Numbered from the stretch's first letter, positions 1-7,430 are shown. The stretch: 15,895 bases of DNA from JAGVGK01 sp038064935 (GCA_038064935.1 JBBTRZ010000029.1:1-15895), one strand, 5' to 3'. Notes: generated by a model not told the origin, from the sequence alone. Numbers and translations: made by a program.

Positions 1-1
1 C

Positions 2-2359
2 ACGAGTGTGGGCGCGCTCGGCGCCCTCACGGTGAGCGGGCTCTCGACCTTAAGCCAGGCCTCGACCACCCGTTTGTCCGTCTTCGACCGCCTCTACATT
101 GGTGGTACTTCCACCACAACCATCGTCGGTGACAATGCCACCTCGACTTTCTCGGGTGCCGTTGGTGTGAATGGCACTTCCACTCCTTGGGGCAGATTCT
201 CGGTCGAGCTCGATACTTATAATCCAGGATTAGTCGTCGCCAACACCGGCTCCTCCACCCCCGCCTTCTACATCGGCGGGGTGAATCAGAACGGTCGCAT
301 TGGTCTCGGTACCGCTTCTCCCAATGAACAGTTGGAGTTGACGGGGAATTTACGGTTACCGGTGACGACTGGCGCGGGGGCCGGTGTGATTTATTCTGGC
401 ACCGATCCCTTCCTACACTCCTATGGAAATTCAAATATATTTTTAGGTGTTTCAACTGGTAATTTTACGACCACTGGCGCGGGTGCAAATTTTGGCTTAG
501 GGACTTTTGCTCTTAATGGTTTAACTAGTGGTGATGAAAATACTGCCATTGGTTCTAGTGCTTTATCACTTAATACTATTGGATCCCAGAATACTGCCTT
601 GGGAAGTTTTACTGGTGGCATTGTTACTACCGGCGTCAACAACACTTTCTTGGGTTACGGTGCCGATGTCAATCTCAACTCCATCTCCAGTTCCACGGCT
701 ATCGGCTACAATGCTATTGTCGGCCGTGACAGTTCCATTGTCCTCGGCGGCACGGGCGCTTTTGCCGTCAATGTCGGCATCGGCACGACCTCGCCGTATG
801 CTCGCTTCGCGCTAGAACTCGATACGCAAGATGCCGCTTTGGTTGTCGCCAATCAGGGCTCCTCCACCCCCGCTTTCTACATTGGTGGCGTGAATCAAGA
901 CGGAAGAGTGGGAGTGGGAACCACTACCGATCAAACATCACAGAGTCGTACTTTCAACGTGGCGGGTAACTGGGGTGGAAATTCTTATGTGGATGCCGGA
1001 GCTTATACCTCGACCCAGACGGTTACTGTTCCCAATAAAGCATTGATTTACCACTTGACTAATAACATTGGCACAACCGATGTTAGTATCACGGTAACTT
1101 ACAATATTACTGGTTTACCTAATACTGAAGGTACTTTCGCTTATATTTATACTTTTGCCCAAAAGGGGATAACTGCGGGATCTCGCCAATCTGTCGTTAC
1201 AATTCAAATAAATGGTGCGCAAGTGAGTACTATTGCTACTCTTAATTCAACATCGGCTCAACAATCATTTGAATCCTATGCGATTGGTTATTCTAACGGC
1301 GCTTGGCATGCCATGAGTGATGAATCAAACAGCGATCTTTCCGATCTGGCTGAATGGATTGAGTCTGTTAGTCCAATCCCGCAAGCGGGAGAATTAGTGA
1401 GTTTAGCTGATACGCCGATTAAAGTCCGGCGCGCCAGCGAGGTTTATGATGAAAAGCTAGTGGGCATTGTTTCTACCGCTCCGCATACGGTCATGGGTGA
1501 ACAAACGCCAACCGCTATTCCTCTGACGCTGGCAGGGCGAGTGCCGGTGAAAGTTACAGCCGAAAATGGCGATATTGAAATCGGTGATTATCTCACCTCG
1601 TCGTCTATTGCCGGAGTGGCGATGAAGGCGACTCGCGCCGGCCGGGTGGTCGGTCGCGCCCTTGAATCCTATGATGAAGACGGCGTGGGTTCCATCTTGG
1701 TCTTCGTTGAATTAGATTATTGGCCGGGACCCGCGCCGGTGGCGCTCGATCTGGCCGCGCTCTTGGCTTCGCCCGCTGGCTTGGTTTTCGGCGGCGACAT
1801 CACGATTAAGGGCGATGCGATCTTCTTCGGTCGGCCGTATTTCACTACTGACACGGCTGGCTTCGCGATGATCAAGAAAGGAGCGAAAGAAGTCAGAATA
1901 ACTTACGATCGCGAATATCTAGAAACGCCGGTGGTAAACATTACACCGGAAGGATTATTAGATCGAGACACGCGTTACGGTTTGTCTGATTCTTCGGCGA
2001 CCGGCTTTACGATTAAGTTGAGTTCCCGAGTCCCGGCCGACATTAAGTTCAACTGGCTGGCGCTTGCGGTGAAAAATGCCAAAATCTTTACTTCCGAAGA
2101 GGACGAGCAAATTGAGGAAGATAATAAGGATAATGGAGAACCGCCGGAGGCGCCGGTCAGCACCCCAGACCCCATAGAAGAGGCCCCCACGCCCACGCCC
2201 GAAATCATTGACCCCGATTCTGTTCCACCCACGGAAGAACCAGCTCCTCCAGAGCCCGAGCCACCACCGATAAAAGTTGAAGAAACGATAGTTGAAGAGG
2301 TGGTAGTAGAAGTTGTCCCAGAAATATCCCCAATCGAGTCTTCCCCTGTCGAACCATAA
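2..2359 (+). CDS. Large fibrous surface protein, 5'-truncated, with YadA-head-like repeats and tail-fibre-like C-terminal region
   Basis: The frame is open to the left edge and no signal peptide is visible, so the N-terminus is outside the window; residues here count from the in-frame GTG at 8. Residues 65-100 and 268-304 are a duplicated module (core ANxGSSTPAFYIGGVNQ) ending in GIGT/GVGT-type turns like those of tail-fibre proteins. Residues 140-250 carry short NTAIG, NTALGS, NTFLGYGA and STAIGYNA repeats, resembling the YadA-type trimeric adhesin head. Residues 443-575 (DLAEW ... LAGRVPVKV ... GDYL) look like the domain found near the end of CPR fibre proteins and phage-tail-like proteins, possibly a Peptidase_G2/intramolecular chaperone relative (inference). 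Residues 610-695 form a beta-rich C-terminal domain, followed by an acidic, Pro-rich tail with no TM or LPXTG anchor. It is probably an exported adhesive fibre or surface-layer component. Base composition is strongly mosaic. Confidence 0.8.
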   Translation, partial: TSVGALGALTVSGLSTLSQASTTRLSVFDRLYIGGTSTTTIVGDNATSTFSGAVGVNGTSTPWGRFSVELDTYNPGLVVANTGSSTPAFYIGGVNQNGRIGLGTASPNEQLELTGNLRLPVTTGAGAGVIYSGTDPFLHSYGNSNIFLGVSTGNFTTTGAGANFGLGTFALNGLTSGDENTAIGSSALSLNTIGSQNTALGSFTGGIVTTGVNNTFLGYGADVNLNSISSSTAIGYNAIVGRDSSIVLGGTGAFAVNVGIGTTSPYARFALELDTQDAALVVANQGSSTPAFYIGGVNQDGRVGVGTTTDQTSQSRTFNVAGNWGGNSYVDAGAYTSTQTVTVPNKALIYHLTNNIGTTDVSITVTYNITGLPNTEGTFAYIYTFAQKGITAGSRQSVVTIQINGAQVSTIATLNSTSAQQSFESYAIGYSNGAWHAMSDESNSDLSDLAEWIESVSPIPQAGELVSLADTPIKVRRASEVYDEKLVGIVSTAPHTVMGEQTPTAIPLTLAGRVPVKVTAENGDIEIGDYLTSSSIAGVAMKATRAGRVVGRALESYDEDGVGSILVFVELDYWPGPAPVALDLAALLASPAGLVFGGDITIKGDAIFFGRPYFTTDTAGFAMIKKGAKEVRITYDREYLETPVVNITPEGLLDRDTRYGLSDSSATGFTIKLSSRVPADIKFNWLALAVKNAKIFTSEEDEQIEEDNKDNGEPPEAPVSTPDPIEEAPTPTPEIIDPDSVPPTEEPAPPEPEPPPIKVEETIVEEVVVEVVPEISPIESSPVEP

Positions 2360-2362
2360 ACA

Positions 2363-2371
2363 TGTTATACT
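2363..2371 (+). promoter_or_regulatory. Extended -10 promoter (TGTTATACT) for the 2381 gene
   Basis: TGTTATACT fits the extended -10 consensus TGnTATAAT. It lies just after the stop of the fibrous-protein gene and 9 nt before the ATG at 2381. Transcription starting about 7 nt downstream would leave an almost absent 5' UTR, and no Shine-Dalgarno is present. The identical box and spacing occur before murC. No clear -35 is seen, as is tolerated by extended -10 promoters. Confidence 0.5.
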
Positions 2372-2380
2372 GAACAGATT

Positions 2381-2755
2381 ATGACCCGCCCCTCCCAAAT
2401 CATCATTATTCTATCAACGATCACTATCACCAGTCTCGTGGTGACCGGATATTTCTACACCGAGCTCGAGCGCCTGCGGACTAACCCCCAGATCTTGGCC
2501 AATAACGAATTGCAAGATATTGTGGTGAAAGTCGGTCAGCTAATAGTTCTGCCCGACAATGAGCAACCGACTTTAATGACGATTGCTGATCCGGAGCAGT
2601 TGCGAGATCAGCCGTTCTTCGCTCGGGCTAAGACGGGGGACAAGGTGTTGGTGTATAATCAAGCGGCAAAGGCGATCCTCTATGATCCGGTGGGCAACAA
2701 GATTGTCGAAGTGGCGCCGATTACTAATAGTCCCAGCCCCGCCAGCGGCAGCTAA
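2381..2755 (+). CDS. Small membrane-anchored protein of unknown function, CPR-type
   Basis: 124 aa. One N-terminal transmembrane helix (about residues 7-26) is followed by a short helix and a compact domain at about 54-114. That domain holds the motifs LIVLPDNEQPTLMTIADPEQ and FARAKTGDKVLVYNQAAKAI and ends in a Ser/Pro-rich tail. I recognise this motif set as typical of hypothetical proteins in Parcubacteria-like genomes, but no function is known to me. The topology suggests a cytoplasmic N-terminus and an extracytoplasmic domain (inference). The gene is 21 nt downstream of the fibrous-protein gene with its own extended -10 box, and 26 nt upstream of another single-TM protein, so the two are probably co-expressed. 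The ATG is chosen because the TM helix follows it directly and the promoter spacing matches that of murC. Confidence 0.8.
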   Translation: MTRPSQIIIILSTITITSLVVTGYFYTELERLRTNPQILANNELQDIVVKVGQLIVLPDNEQPTLMTIADPEQLRDQPFFARAKTGDKVLVYNQAAKAILYDPVGNKIVEVAPITNSPSPASGS

Positions 2756-2781
2756 TTTATCAGTTAATATTAATTAATAAT

Positions 2782-3276
2782 ATGGAACAAACGGACAATA
2801 CTTTTGAAGCCCTGGTCCCACCCAAGCGTTCATCCTCGGCCCCTTTAGTCATTATCATTTTAATTATTTTGGCCGTTGTTCTCGGCTGGTGGTTCTTGAG
2901 CGGGCGAAGCCAAGGGGGGTTATCGACGAGTGGGGCGATGGGCGATTACCAAGCCGTGTTTCTCACTAATAACCAAGTGTATTTCGGACGATTAACCGAG
3001 ACGAGCGATGACTATGTAACATTAACCGATATTTTTTATCTCCAGGTTAACCAACCGCTTCAACCCGCTCCGTCAGCTGGTGGAGCGATCGCCGCCCCAA
3101 CCCCGAATGTTAATTTGATCAAATTAGGTGCCGAGTTGCATGGCCCCACCGACTGGATGAAGATTAATCGCGAGCACATTCTTTTTATTGAGAATCTTCG
3201 CGACGAACCAGAGAGTAAGTCCCAGGTGCTGGAGGGGATCAGGAAGTATCAGGCCGAACAAGCCATCAAACCATAA
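2782..3276 (+). CDS. Single-TM protein of unknown function, CPR-type
   Basis: 164 aa. A short polar N-terminus with a Pro-Lys-Arg patch precedes a transmembrane helix (about 21-39). Two conserved-looking blocks follow: YQAVFLTNNQVYFGRL at 56-71 with a YVTLTDIFYLQV strand, and LIKLGAELHGPTDWMKINRE at 112-131 running into a HILFIENLRD strand. A Pro/Ala-rich loop separates them. I recognise the pattern from CPR hypothetical proteins but know no function. The beta-rich part should be outside the membrane (inference). The start at 2782 is preceded by very AT-rich sequence with a possible TAATAT -10 at 2765-2770 and no Shine-Dalgarno, so it may be leaderless or translated from the upstream transcript. 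The pairing with the 2381 gene suggests a shared envelope role. Confidence 0.8.
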   Translation: MEQTDNTFEALVPPKRSSSAPLVIIILIILAVVLGWWFLSGRSQGGLSTSGAMGDYQAVFLTNNQVYFGRLTETSDDYVTLTDIFYLQVNQPLQPAPSAGGAIAAPTPNVNLIKLGAELHGPTDWMKINREHILFIENLRDEPESKSQVLEGIRKYQAEQAIKP

Positions 3277-3282
3277 TTTTCG

Positions 3283-4581
3283 GTGACCAGTTTTCGCCAA
3301 CTGTTTTTCTGGCTCGCGTGTCTTACGGCGTTGCTCCTCCTCGGCTCGGGTGTGTGGGCCGAGGAATATACGGCGCCCAACTTTCGGGTACTCGATCCGG
3401 TTTTAGCGCCGGCGGGGTTCTCAACCTCAACCTCCTTTCAGCTTTTTGGTTCACTTGGCGAATTGGGTTTGGGCTTGAGTACCGCCGGTAGTTTCGGTCT
3501 CCGGAGCGCCTTCCTATACTATCCGGTCGTTGAGACGCCAATCGTCTCGGCGACGGCGGGCGTTGAGTCGGTCGCTCTCTCGTGGTCATCGGTCACGGCC
3601 TCGGTCGGTTGGACAGTGGGGGGGTATAATGTTGGTCAGTCAACGGTTTCGGATGGGCCGTATAGCTACACTTCAGTCGGTAATGTGACGAGTTCAACCC
3701 GCACGGGTCTCACCGCCGGAACGACTTATTATTTTGTCATCCGCGCCGAAGACGCGTTCGGCAATAGTATCGCCACTTCCACCCAAATTTCGGCGGTGCC
3801 GACTTCCAGCGGGGGAGGTGGGGGCGGCGGCGGGGGAGGTGGGGGGATTACCGGTGTCAGACTTTCCGGCCGTGCTTATCCCTTAAGTCAAGTGACGGTG
3901 CTCAAGGATGGTCAATTAGCGATTACCACGATTGCCGGTCCGGATTCACGCTTTGAAGTGTCGTTCACCGGACTTTCGTCGGGGAGCTATATTTTTGCGG
4001 TTTATAGTGAAGACGAGGCGGCGCGGCGATCGTCGCTCTTCACTTTCCCTGTCACTCTATCGTCCGGGGCGATGACGAATATCGGTGGCATTTTCCTCTC
4101 GCCGACAATTGCCGTGGATAAGAGTGAAGTGAAGCAGGGTGAGAATATTGCGATCTTCGGGCAGACCGTGGCCGATAGTGTGGTGACGCTCGCCGTGAAT
4201 TCCGAAGAGGAAATTTTTGTTCAGACGCTCTCTGACAATGACGGTGTCTATCTCCACAACTTCGATACCACCCCTCTCGCCTTGGGTGATCATAGTACTA
4301 AATCAAAAGCCGCGATTACCACGGAGATCAGCCCCTTCAGTCCTTTAGTCGGCTTCCGCGTTGGGGTCGAGGATGTGCCAGTTACTCCCGGGGCCTGTCC
4401 TTTGAGGGGTGATCTCAATAGTGATTGCCGAGTTAATTTAATTGACTTCTCCATTGCCGCTTTTTGGTATCGTCGGCCGCTCGATGTTGGCTTCCTGCTG
4501 AAAGAGAAGGAGAAATTAAATGGCGACGGTCGAGTTGATTTAGTTGACTTCAGCATCATGGCTTATTATTGGACCGGTTAG
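3283..4581 (+). CDS. Secreted FN3 / Ig-like / dockerin type I protein
   Basis: 432 aa from a GTG start six bases after the preceding stop codon. Residues 1-26 form a signal peptide with likely cleavage after VWA. Residues 28-80 are a beta-rich segment common in CPR exported proteins. An FN3 domain follows (about 84-173, with the typical LTAGTTYYFVIRAED strand), then a run of 12 glycines (177-188), two Ig/CNA-B-like beta sandwiches (about 190-275 and 276-362), and a dockerin type I domain (372-430). The dockerin has two calcium-loop/helix repeats: GDLNSDCRVNLIDFS with the full D-x-N-x-D ... D pattern, and KLNGDGRVDLVDFS, in which Lys replaces the first Asp. No TM or sorting signal is present, so the protein should be exported and held through cohesin binding. 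The next two genes encode membrane cohesins, the obvious candidate partners (inference). Confidence 0.85.
   Translation: MTSFRQLFFWLACLTALLLLGSGVWAEEYTAPNFRVLDPVLAPAGFSTSTSFQLFGSLGELGLGLSTAGSFGLRSAFLYYPVVETPIVSATAGVESVALSWSSVTASVGWTVGGYNVGQSTVSDGPYSYTSVGNVTSSTRTGLTAGTTYYFVIRAEDAFGNSIATSTQISAVPTSSGGGGGGGGGGGGITGVRLSGRAYPLSQVTVLKDGQLAITTIAGPDSRFEVSFTGLSSGSYIFAVYSEDEAARRSSLFTFPVTLSSGAMTNIGGIFLSPTIAVDKSEVKQGENIAIFGQTVADSVVTLAVNSEEEIFVQTLSDNDGVYLHNFDTTPLALGDHSTKSKAAITTEISPFSPLVGFRVGVEDVPVTPGACPLRGDLNSDCRVNLIDFSIAAFWYRRPLDVGFLLKEKEKLNGDGRVDLVDFSIMAYYWTG
3811..3846 (+). repeat. G-rich low-complexity tract encoding a 12-Gly linker
   Basis: Runs of five, two, five, two, two, five, two and six G separated by single A, T or C bases encode consecutive glycines between the FN3 and Ig-like domains of the dockerin protein. 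The non-template strand could form a G-quadruplex. Poly-Gly linkers after FN3 domains are frequent in CPR exported proteins. Glycine codon number could vary by slippage without breaking the frame when whole codons are gained or lost. Confidence 0.85.
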
Positions 4582-4603
4582 ATAGCGTAAAGCGTAAAAT
4601 AAA

Positions 4604-5389
4604 ATGCCCAACAGCAAACTTTTTTTCAAACAAGATGAGAATTCGCTCAAGCTCTTTCTGGATTCGCCAACCGAGAAAGTGAACGCGGTGGCGGGCGAAA
4701 TTAGTTTGCCGACCGATTTTGTTTTGTCTCAAATTCAGACTGGCAATTCGCTGATTAATTTTTGGGTGGAAAAGCCGTCGTTGGCTGACGGCAAAATTAT
4801 TTTTTCCGGCATTATTCCCGGCGGCTATCAGGGAACCAATGGTTTAATTCTCAATCTTACTTTGTCTAAGATCCAAGGACTCTCCTTGAAAACCCAAATC
4901 CAAAGAGAGTCCTTAAAAGTTTCCAACGCTCAAGTTTTGCTACATGACGGTTTGGGAACTAGGGTGACAGTGGAAACTCCAGAAATTATTCTCGAGCCCT
5001 TCGATACGGCTCTCGCGGCGGCAGTTGACAACATTCCGCCGGAAGAATTTATCCCGCTCGTCGCGGTCGATTCGAGTTTGTTTGACGGACAAAAATTCCT
5101 GGTTTTCCAAACTCAAGACAAGCAATCGGGCGTGAGCCATTATGAAGTTTGCGAAAGCAATTTCGCTTGGTTTGGTTGCGATTGGCAGATTGCCGAAAGT
5201 CCCCACTTGATTATCAATCAGAATTTGGACAAACAGATTGAGGTGAAAGCGGTTGATTTGGCGGGTAACGAGAGGACTGCGACCGCGTTTTCCCCAACCT
5301 GGTCACCGGCAGACTATGCTTTTTGGAGTATAATCATTCTAGTTTTAATTCTATGTTTGCTCGCTATAAAAAAATTCTTCCGGCGTTAA
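4604..5389 (+). CDS. Cohesin-domain membrane protein without a visible signal peptide
   Basis: 261 aa. Residues 5-130 form a cohesin-like domain: KVNAVAGEISLP, GNSLINFWVEKPS, GKIIFSGIIPGGYQGTNG and VLLHDGLGT match, block by block, the cohesin of the next gene (QAVNAADGRVSFP, GSILSYWISEP, GSIKFEGVIPNPGFTG, VLANDGQGT). Residues 145-230 form an Ig-like domain ending in VDLAGNE, with two Cys (183, 192) that could pair. Residues 239-256 are a transmembrane helix followed by the basic tail KKFFRR, giving an outside-N/inside-C topology. Oddly, no signal peptide precedes the cohesin and its first strand appears shortened. An in-frame stop (TAA at 4595-4597) blocks extension, so this is either a 5'-deleted gene or an unusual export case. 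A palindrome at 4875-4914 adds extra residues 91-104. The gene lies 22 nt after the dockerin gene and overlaps the next by 37 nt. Confidence 0.8.
   Translation: MPNSKLFFKQDENSLKLFLDSPTEKVNAVAGEISLPTDFVLSQIQTGNSLINFWVEKPSLADGKIIFSGIIPGGYQGTNGLILNLTLSKIQGLSLKTQIQRESLKVSNAQVLLHDGLGTRVTVETPEIILEPFDTALAAAVDNIPPEEFIPLVAVDSSLFDGQKFLVFQTQDKQSGVSHYEVCESNFAWFGCDWQIAESPHLIINQNLDKQIEVKAVDLAGNERTATAFSPTWSPADYAFWSIIILVLILCLLAIKKFFRR
4875..4914. repeat. Inverted repeat inside the cohesin gene
   Basis: The arms AAGGACTCTC (4875-4884) and GAGAGTCCTT (4905-4914) are perfectly complementary. After a C/A mismatch the stem continues with TTG (4886-4888) pairing CAA (4901-4903). The result is a 14-position stem with one mismatch and a 12-nt loop. 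It encodes residues 91-104, a stretch that has no counterpart in the neighbouring cohesin, so it looks like an in-frame insertion. Confidence 0.75.
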
Positions 5390-7098
5390 TTTTTCTTCTT
5401 ACCAGTTTCGTTTTCGTTCCGGCGGCATCGGCCGCCACTCTATACCTTTCGCCGCCGTCGGGCGAATATCGCGTCGGTCAATCGTTCACCCTGTCGGTAA
5501 ATGTCAGCAGCCCGAATCAAGCGGTGAACGCCGCCGACGGGCGCGTCTCATTTCCTAAAGATTATTTAGAAATTTTAAATTTATCTAAAAGTGGCAGTAT
5601 CTTGAGTTATTGGATCAGTGAACCGGTTTTCTCCAACCTCGACGGCTCGATCAAGTTTGAGGGCGTCATCCCTAATCCCGGCTTCACTGGCGCCGCTGGG
5701 CGGTTACTCGCCGCGACCTTCCGGGTAAAACGGGCGGGGACCGCCGCGCTCAACTTCGTCTCCGGTTCGGTATTAGCGAACGACGGGCAGGGGACGAATG
5801 TGCTCGACAATTTAACCGGCGCGAATTTTGTTTTGACAACCGGTATCACCTTGCCGCCGATTATTACGCCTCCCCCCACACCGCCGCGGCCCCCCGCCGC
5901 TCTTGCTTTGCCCGCCGCCCCCGCCGTAACTTCCGAGACGCATTCCGATCCGGAGAAATGGTATCAAGACAATAATCCCAAATTCGCCTGGCCGTTCCCC
6001 GCCGGTATTACGGGTGTAAACTTCGTGGCCGATCATGATCCCGACACTAATCCCGGCACGCGCTCCGACGGCTTGATGAAATCGTATCAGTATAAGAATG
6101 TCGCCGATGGCCGATGGTATTTCCACCTGCGTTTACAGAACGCTGGCGGTTGGGGTGGCACGACGCATTTTGGTTTCAATATTGACACCACCCCGCCGAC
6201 CGATCTTCAAATTATTCCCGTTGAACGAGAGGCGGAGACTGTGCCGCAAGTTGCCTTTACCATTACCGCCGCCGACAGCGGTTCGGGTATTGATTATTAT
6301 GAAATCTCGGTGGACAACGCCTCGTCGAGTGTTTGGCGCGACTCGGGCGATCATCAGTTCGTCGCGCCACGGTTGGAATCGGGGGGGCACACACTCTCCG
6401 TTAAAGTTTATGATCAAGCCGGGAATGTGAGTGCCGGTCAAGCCAACTTTTCCATTGCGGAGCTTCCCTCTCCCCGAATTACCGATTATCCTCGGGAGAT
6501 TGAATCGGGGGAGTTGATTACTATCCGCGGCGAGGCCGCAGCCGGATCGCTCATAATTCTTCGTCTCACGCGCCCCGATGGGAGTGATAAGCTGGTGGAG
6601 ACGCGCGCTGACGAACAGGGTCGTTTCGTAATTCTAATTGACGAGAAGTTGCCGGCAGAAGTTTACACGGCAACGGCCGTGGCACGAAGTGATGATGGAG
6701 CCGAGAGCGCGCCCTCGGAGTCAATCAGTTTCTCTGTCTTCCTCTCGGCCTTCTGGCAGTGGGGGAATGAGCTCCTGCGTTGGCTCTCGCTGATCGTGCC
6801 GATTCTCGCTCTCCTCCTTATTCTCATCCTCCTAATTCTTTCTAGTTATTACCGAATTCGACATTTGAAGCAAACCGTTCGTCGCGAGTCGCGCGAAGCG
6901 GCGGAGGCACTGCATAAGGCCTTCGACTTCCTGCGGCAAAAATCTTGCGATCAACTCGCTCTTCTGGAAGCGGCCAAAGCCAAGCGAGTTTTGACTAAAG
7001 AAGAGGCGTCGCTCGTCGAGAGCTTGAAACAGAATTTGAATGATGTGGAGGCCTTCGTTCGTAAAGAAATTGGGGATATTGAAAAAACTGTTGATTAG
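5353..7098 (+). CDS. Membrane-anchored cohesin protein with Ig-like domains and cytoplasmic coiled coil
   Basis: 581 aa from ATG 5353; a TTG ten codons upstream is also open, but the signal peptide begins right at the ATG. Residues 1-27 are the signal peptide (cleavage after PAASA). Residues 28-165 are a cohesin domain (ATLYLSPPSGEYRVGQ ... VLANDGQGTNV). A Pro-rich linker (166-192) leads to a CPR-typical module (196-282: NNPKFAWPFPAGITGVNF, SDGLMKSYQYKNV, GRWYFHLRLQN), then two Ig-like domains (about 283-370 and 371-462). A transmembrane helix (about 475-498) precedes a charged, probably coiled-coil cytoplasmic tail (499-581). This suits a cell-surface docking receptor for dockerin-bearing proteins such as the product of 3283-4581, with a cytoplasmic part able to contact internal factors (inference). 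The start overlaps the preceding cohesin gene by 37 nt, implying translational coupling. Confidence 0.85.
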   Translation: MFARYKKILPALIFLLTSFVFVPAASAATLYLSPPSGEYRVGQSFTLSVNVSSPNQAVNAADGRVSFPKDYLEILNLSKSGSILSYWISEPVFSNLDGSIKFEGVIPNPGFTGAAGRLLAATFRVKRAGTAALNFVSGSVLANDGQGTNVLDNLTGANFVLTTGITLPPIITPPPTPPRPPAALALPAAPAVTSETHSDPEKWYQDNNPKFAWPFPAGITGVNFVADHDPDTNPGTRSDGLMKSYQYKNVADGRWYFHLRLQNAGGWGGTTHFGFNIDTTPPTDLQIIPVEREAETVPQVAFTITAADSGSGIDYYEISVDNASSSVWRDSGDHQFVAPRLESGGHTLSVKVYDQAGNVSAGQANFSIAELPSPRITDYPREIESGELITIRGEAAAGSLIILRLTRPDGSDKLVETRADEQGRFVILIDEKLPAEVYTATAVARSDDGAESAPSESISFSVFLSAFWQWGNELLRWLSLIVPILALLLILILLILSSYYRIRHLKQTVRRESREAAEALHKAFDFLRQKSCDQLALLEAAKAKRVLTKEEASLVESLKQNLNDVEAFVRKEIGDIEKTVD

Positions 7099-7172
7099 GC
7101 GTACAGTAGTCATGGAATGCCATCATTGTGGTGGTGACTCGCTTGGTAAAATGAAAGAGAGGATAAAACAAG

Positions 7173-7373
7173 ATGTCTGTTATCGGAAATATTTTGGAGG
7201 CAATGATCCCCGATCCTTGTGGTGGCGCGAAGATGGTCACTAAAAAGAAAGGCCGGTTATCAAAAACAGGGTTCGTGTTTGATTTCTTGCGCGGGCCATT
7301 GTGCGTGAGGTGTCGGAAGAACAAGAAATCTGGTGGATCAATTCATGGCCTCTATCGAGGGTTAGGTCCATAA
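7173..7373 (+). CDS. Doubtful small basic protein, unrecognised
   Basis: 66 aa, in the 355-bp gap between the cohesin gene and murD. In its favour, GAGAGG lies upstream of the ATG at a workable distance, and the stop codon is followed about 20 nt later by an intrinsic terminator. The product is Lys/Arg/Gly-rich with Cys at one isolated position and a CVRC pair; no family is recognised. A competing ORF in another frame (7112-7243, 44 aa, starting MECHHCGG) also has a CxxC, so the region could be a frame-disrupted zinc-ribbon remnant or a non-coding transcript. Nothing else gene-like is visible in 7099-7453. Confidence 0.25.
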   Translation: MSVIGNILEAMIPDPCGGAKMVTKKKGRLSKTGFVFDFLRGPLCVRCRKNKKSGGSIHGLYRGLGP

Positions 7374-7392
7374 TAAGTAAGACTGGTCTTCA

Positions 7393-7430
7393 AAGCTCGC
7401 CGCTCTTGGCGGGCTTCATTATTTTATTCT
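7393..7430 (+). terminator. Intrinsic terminator upstream of murD
   Basis: A 9-bp stem (AAGCTCGCC with GGCGGGCTT, one T-G wobble) closes a 6-nt loop (7402-7407), followed by a T-rich stretch (CATTATTTTATTCT). It would end transcription from the cohesin/dockerin operon, or from a small transcript in the gap, before the murD promoter. Confidence 0.7.

Noticed and set aside
2..2359. Prophage tail-fibre gene
   Set aside because: The C-terminal modules resemble tail proteins, but no capsid, portal, terminase, integrase or lysis gene is nearby; a cellular surface fibre is simpler.
3283..7098. Cellulosome-type scaffoldin for cellulose degradation
   Set aside because: Only one cohesin per protein, no carbohydrate-binding module or cellulase recognised, and the DUF4015 and M11 enzymes in the window lack dockerins.
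7112..7243. 44-aa ORF beginning MECHHCGG as a zinc-ribbon gene
   Set aside because: No ribosome site, very short, and a competing frame has better context; retained only as part of the cryptic-region finding.
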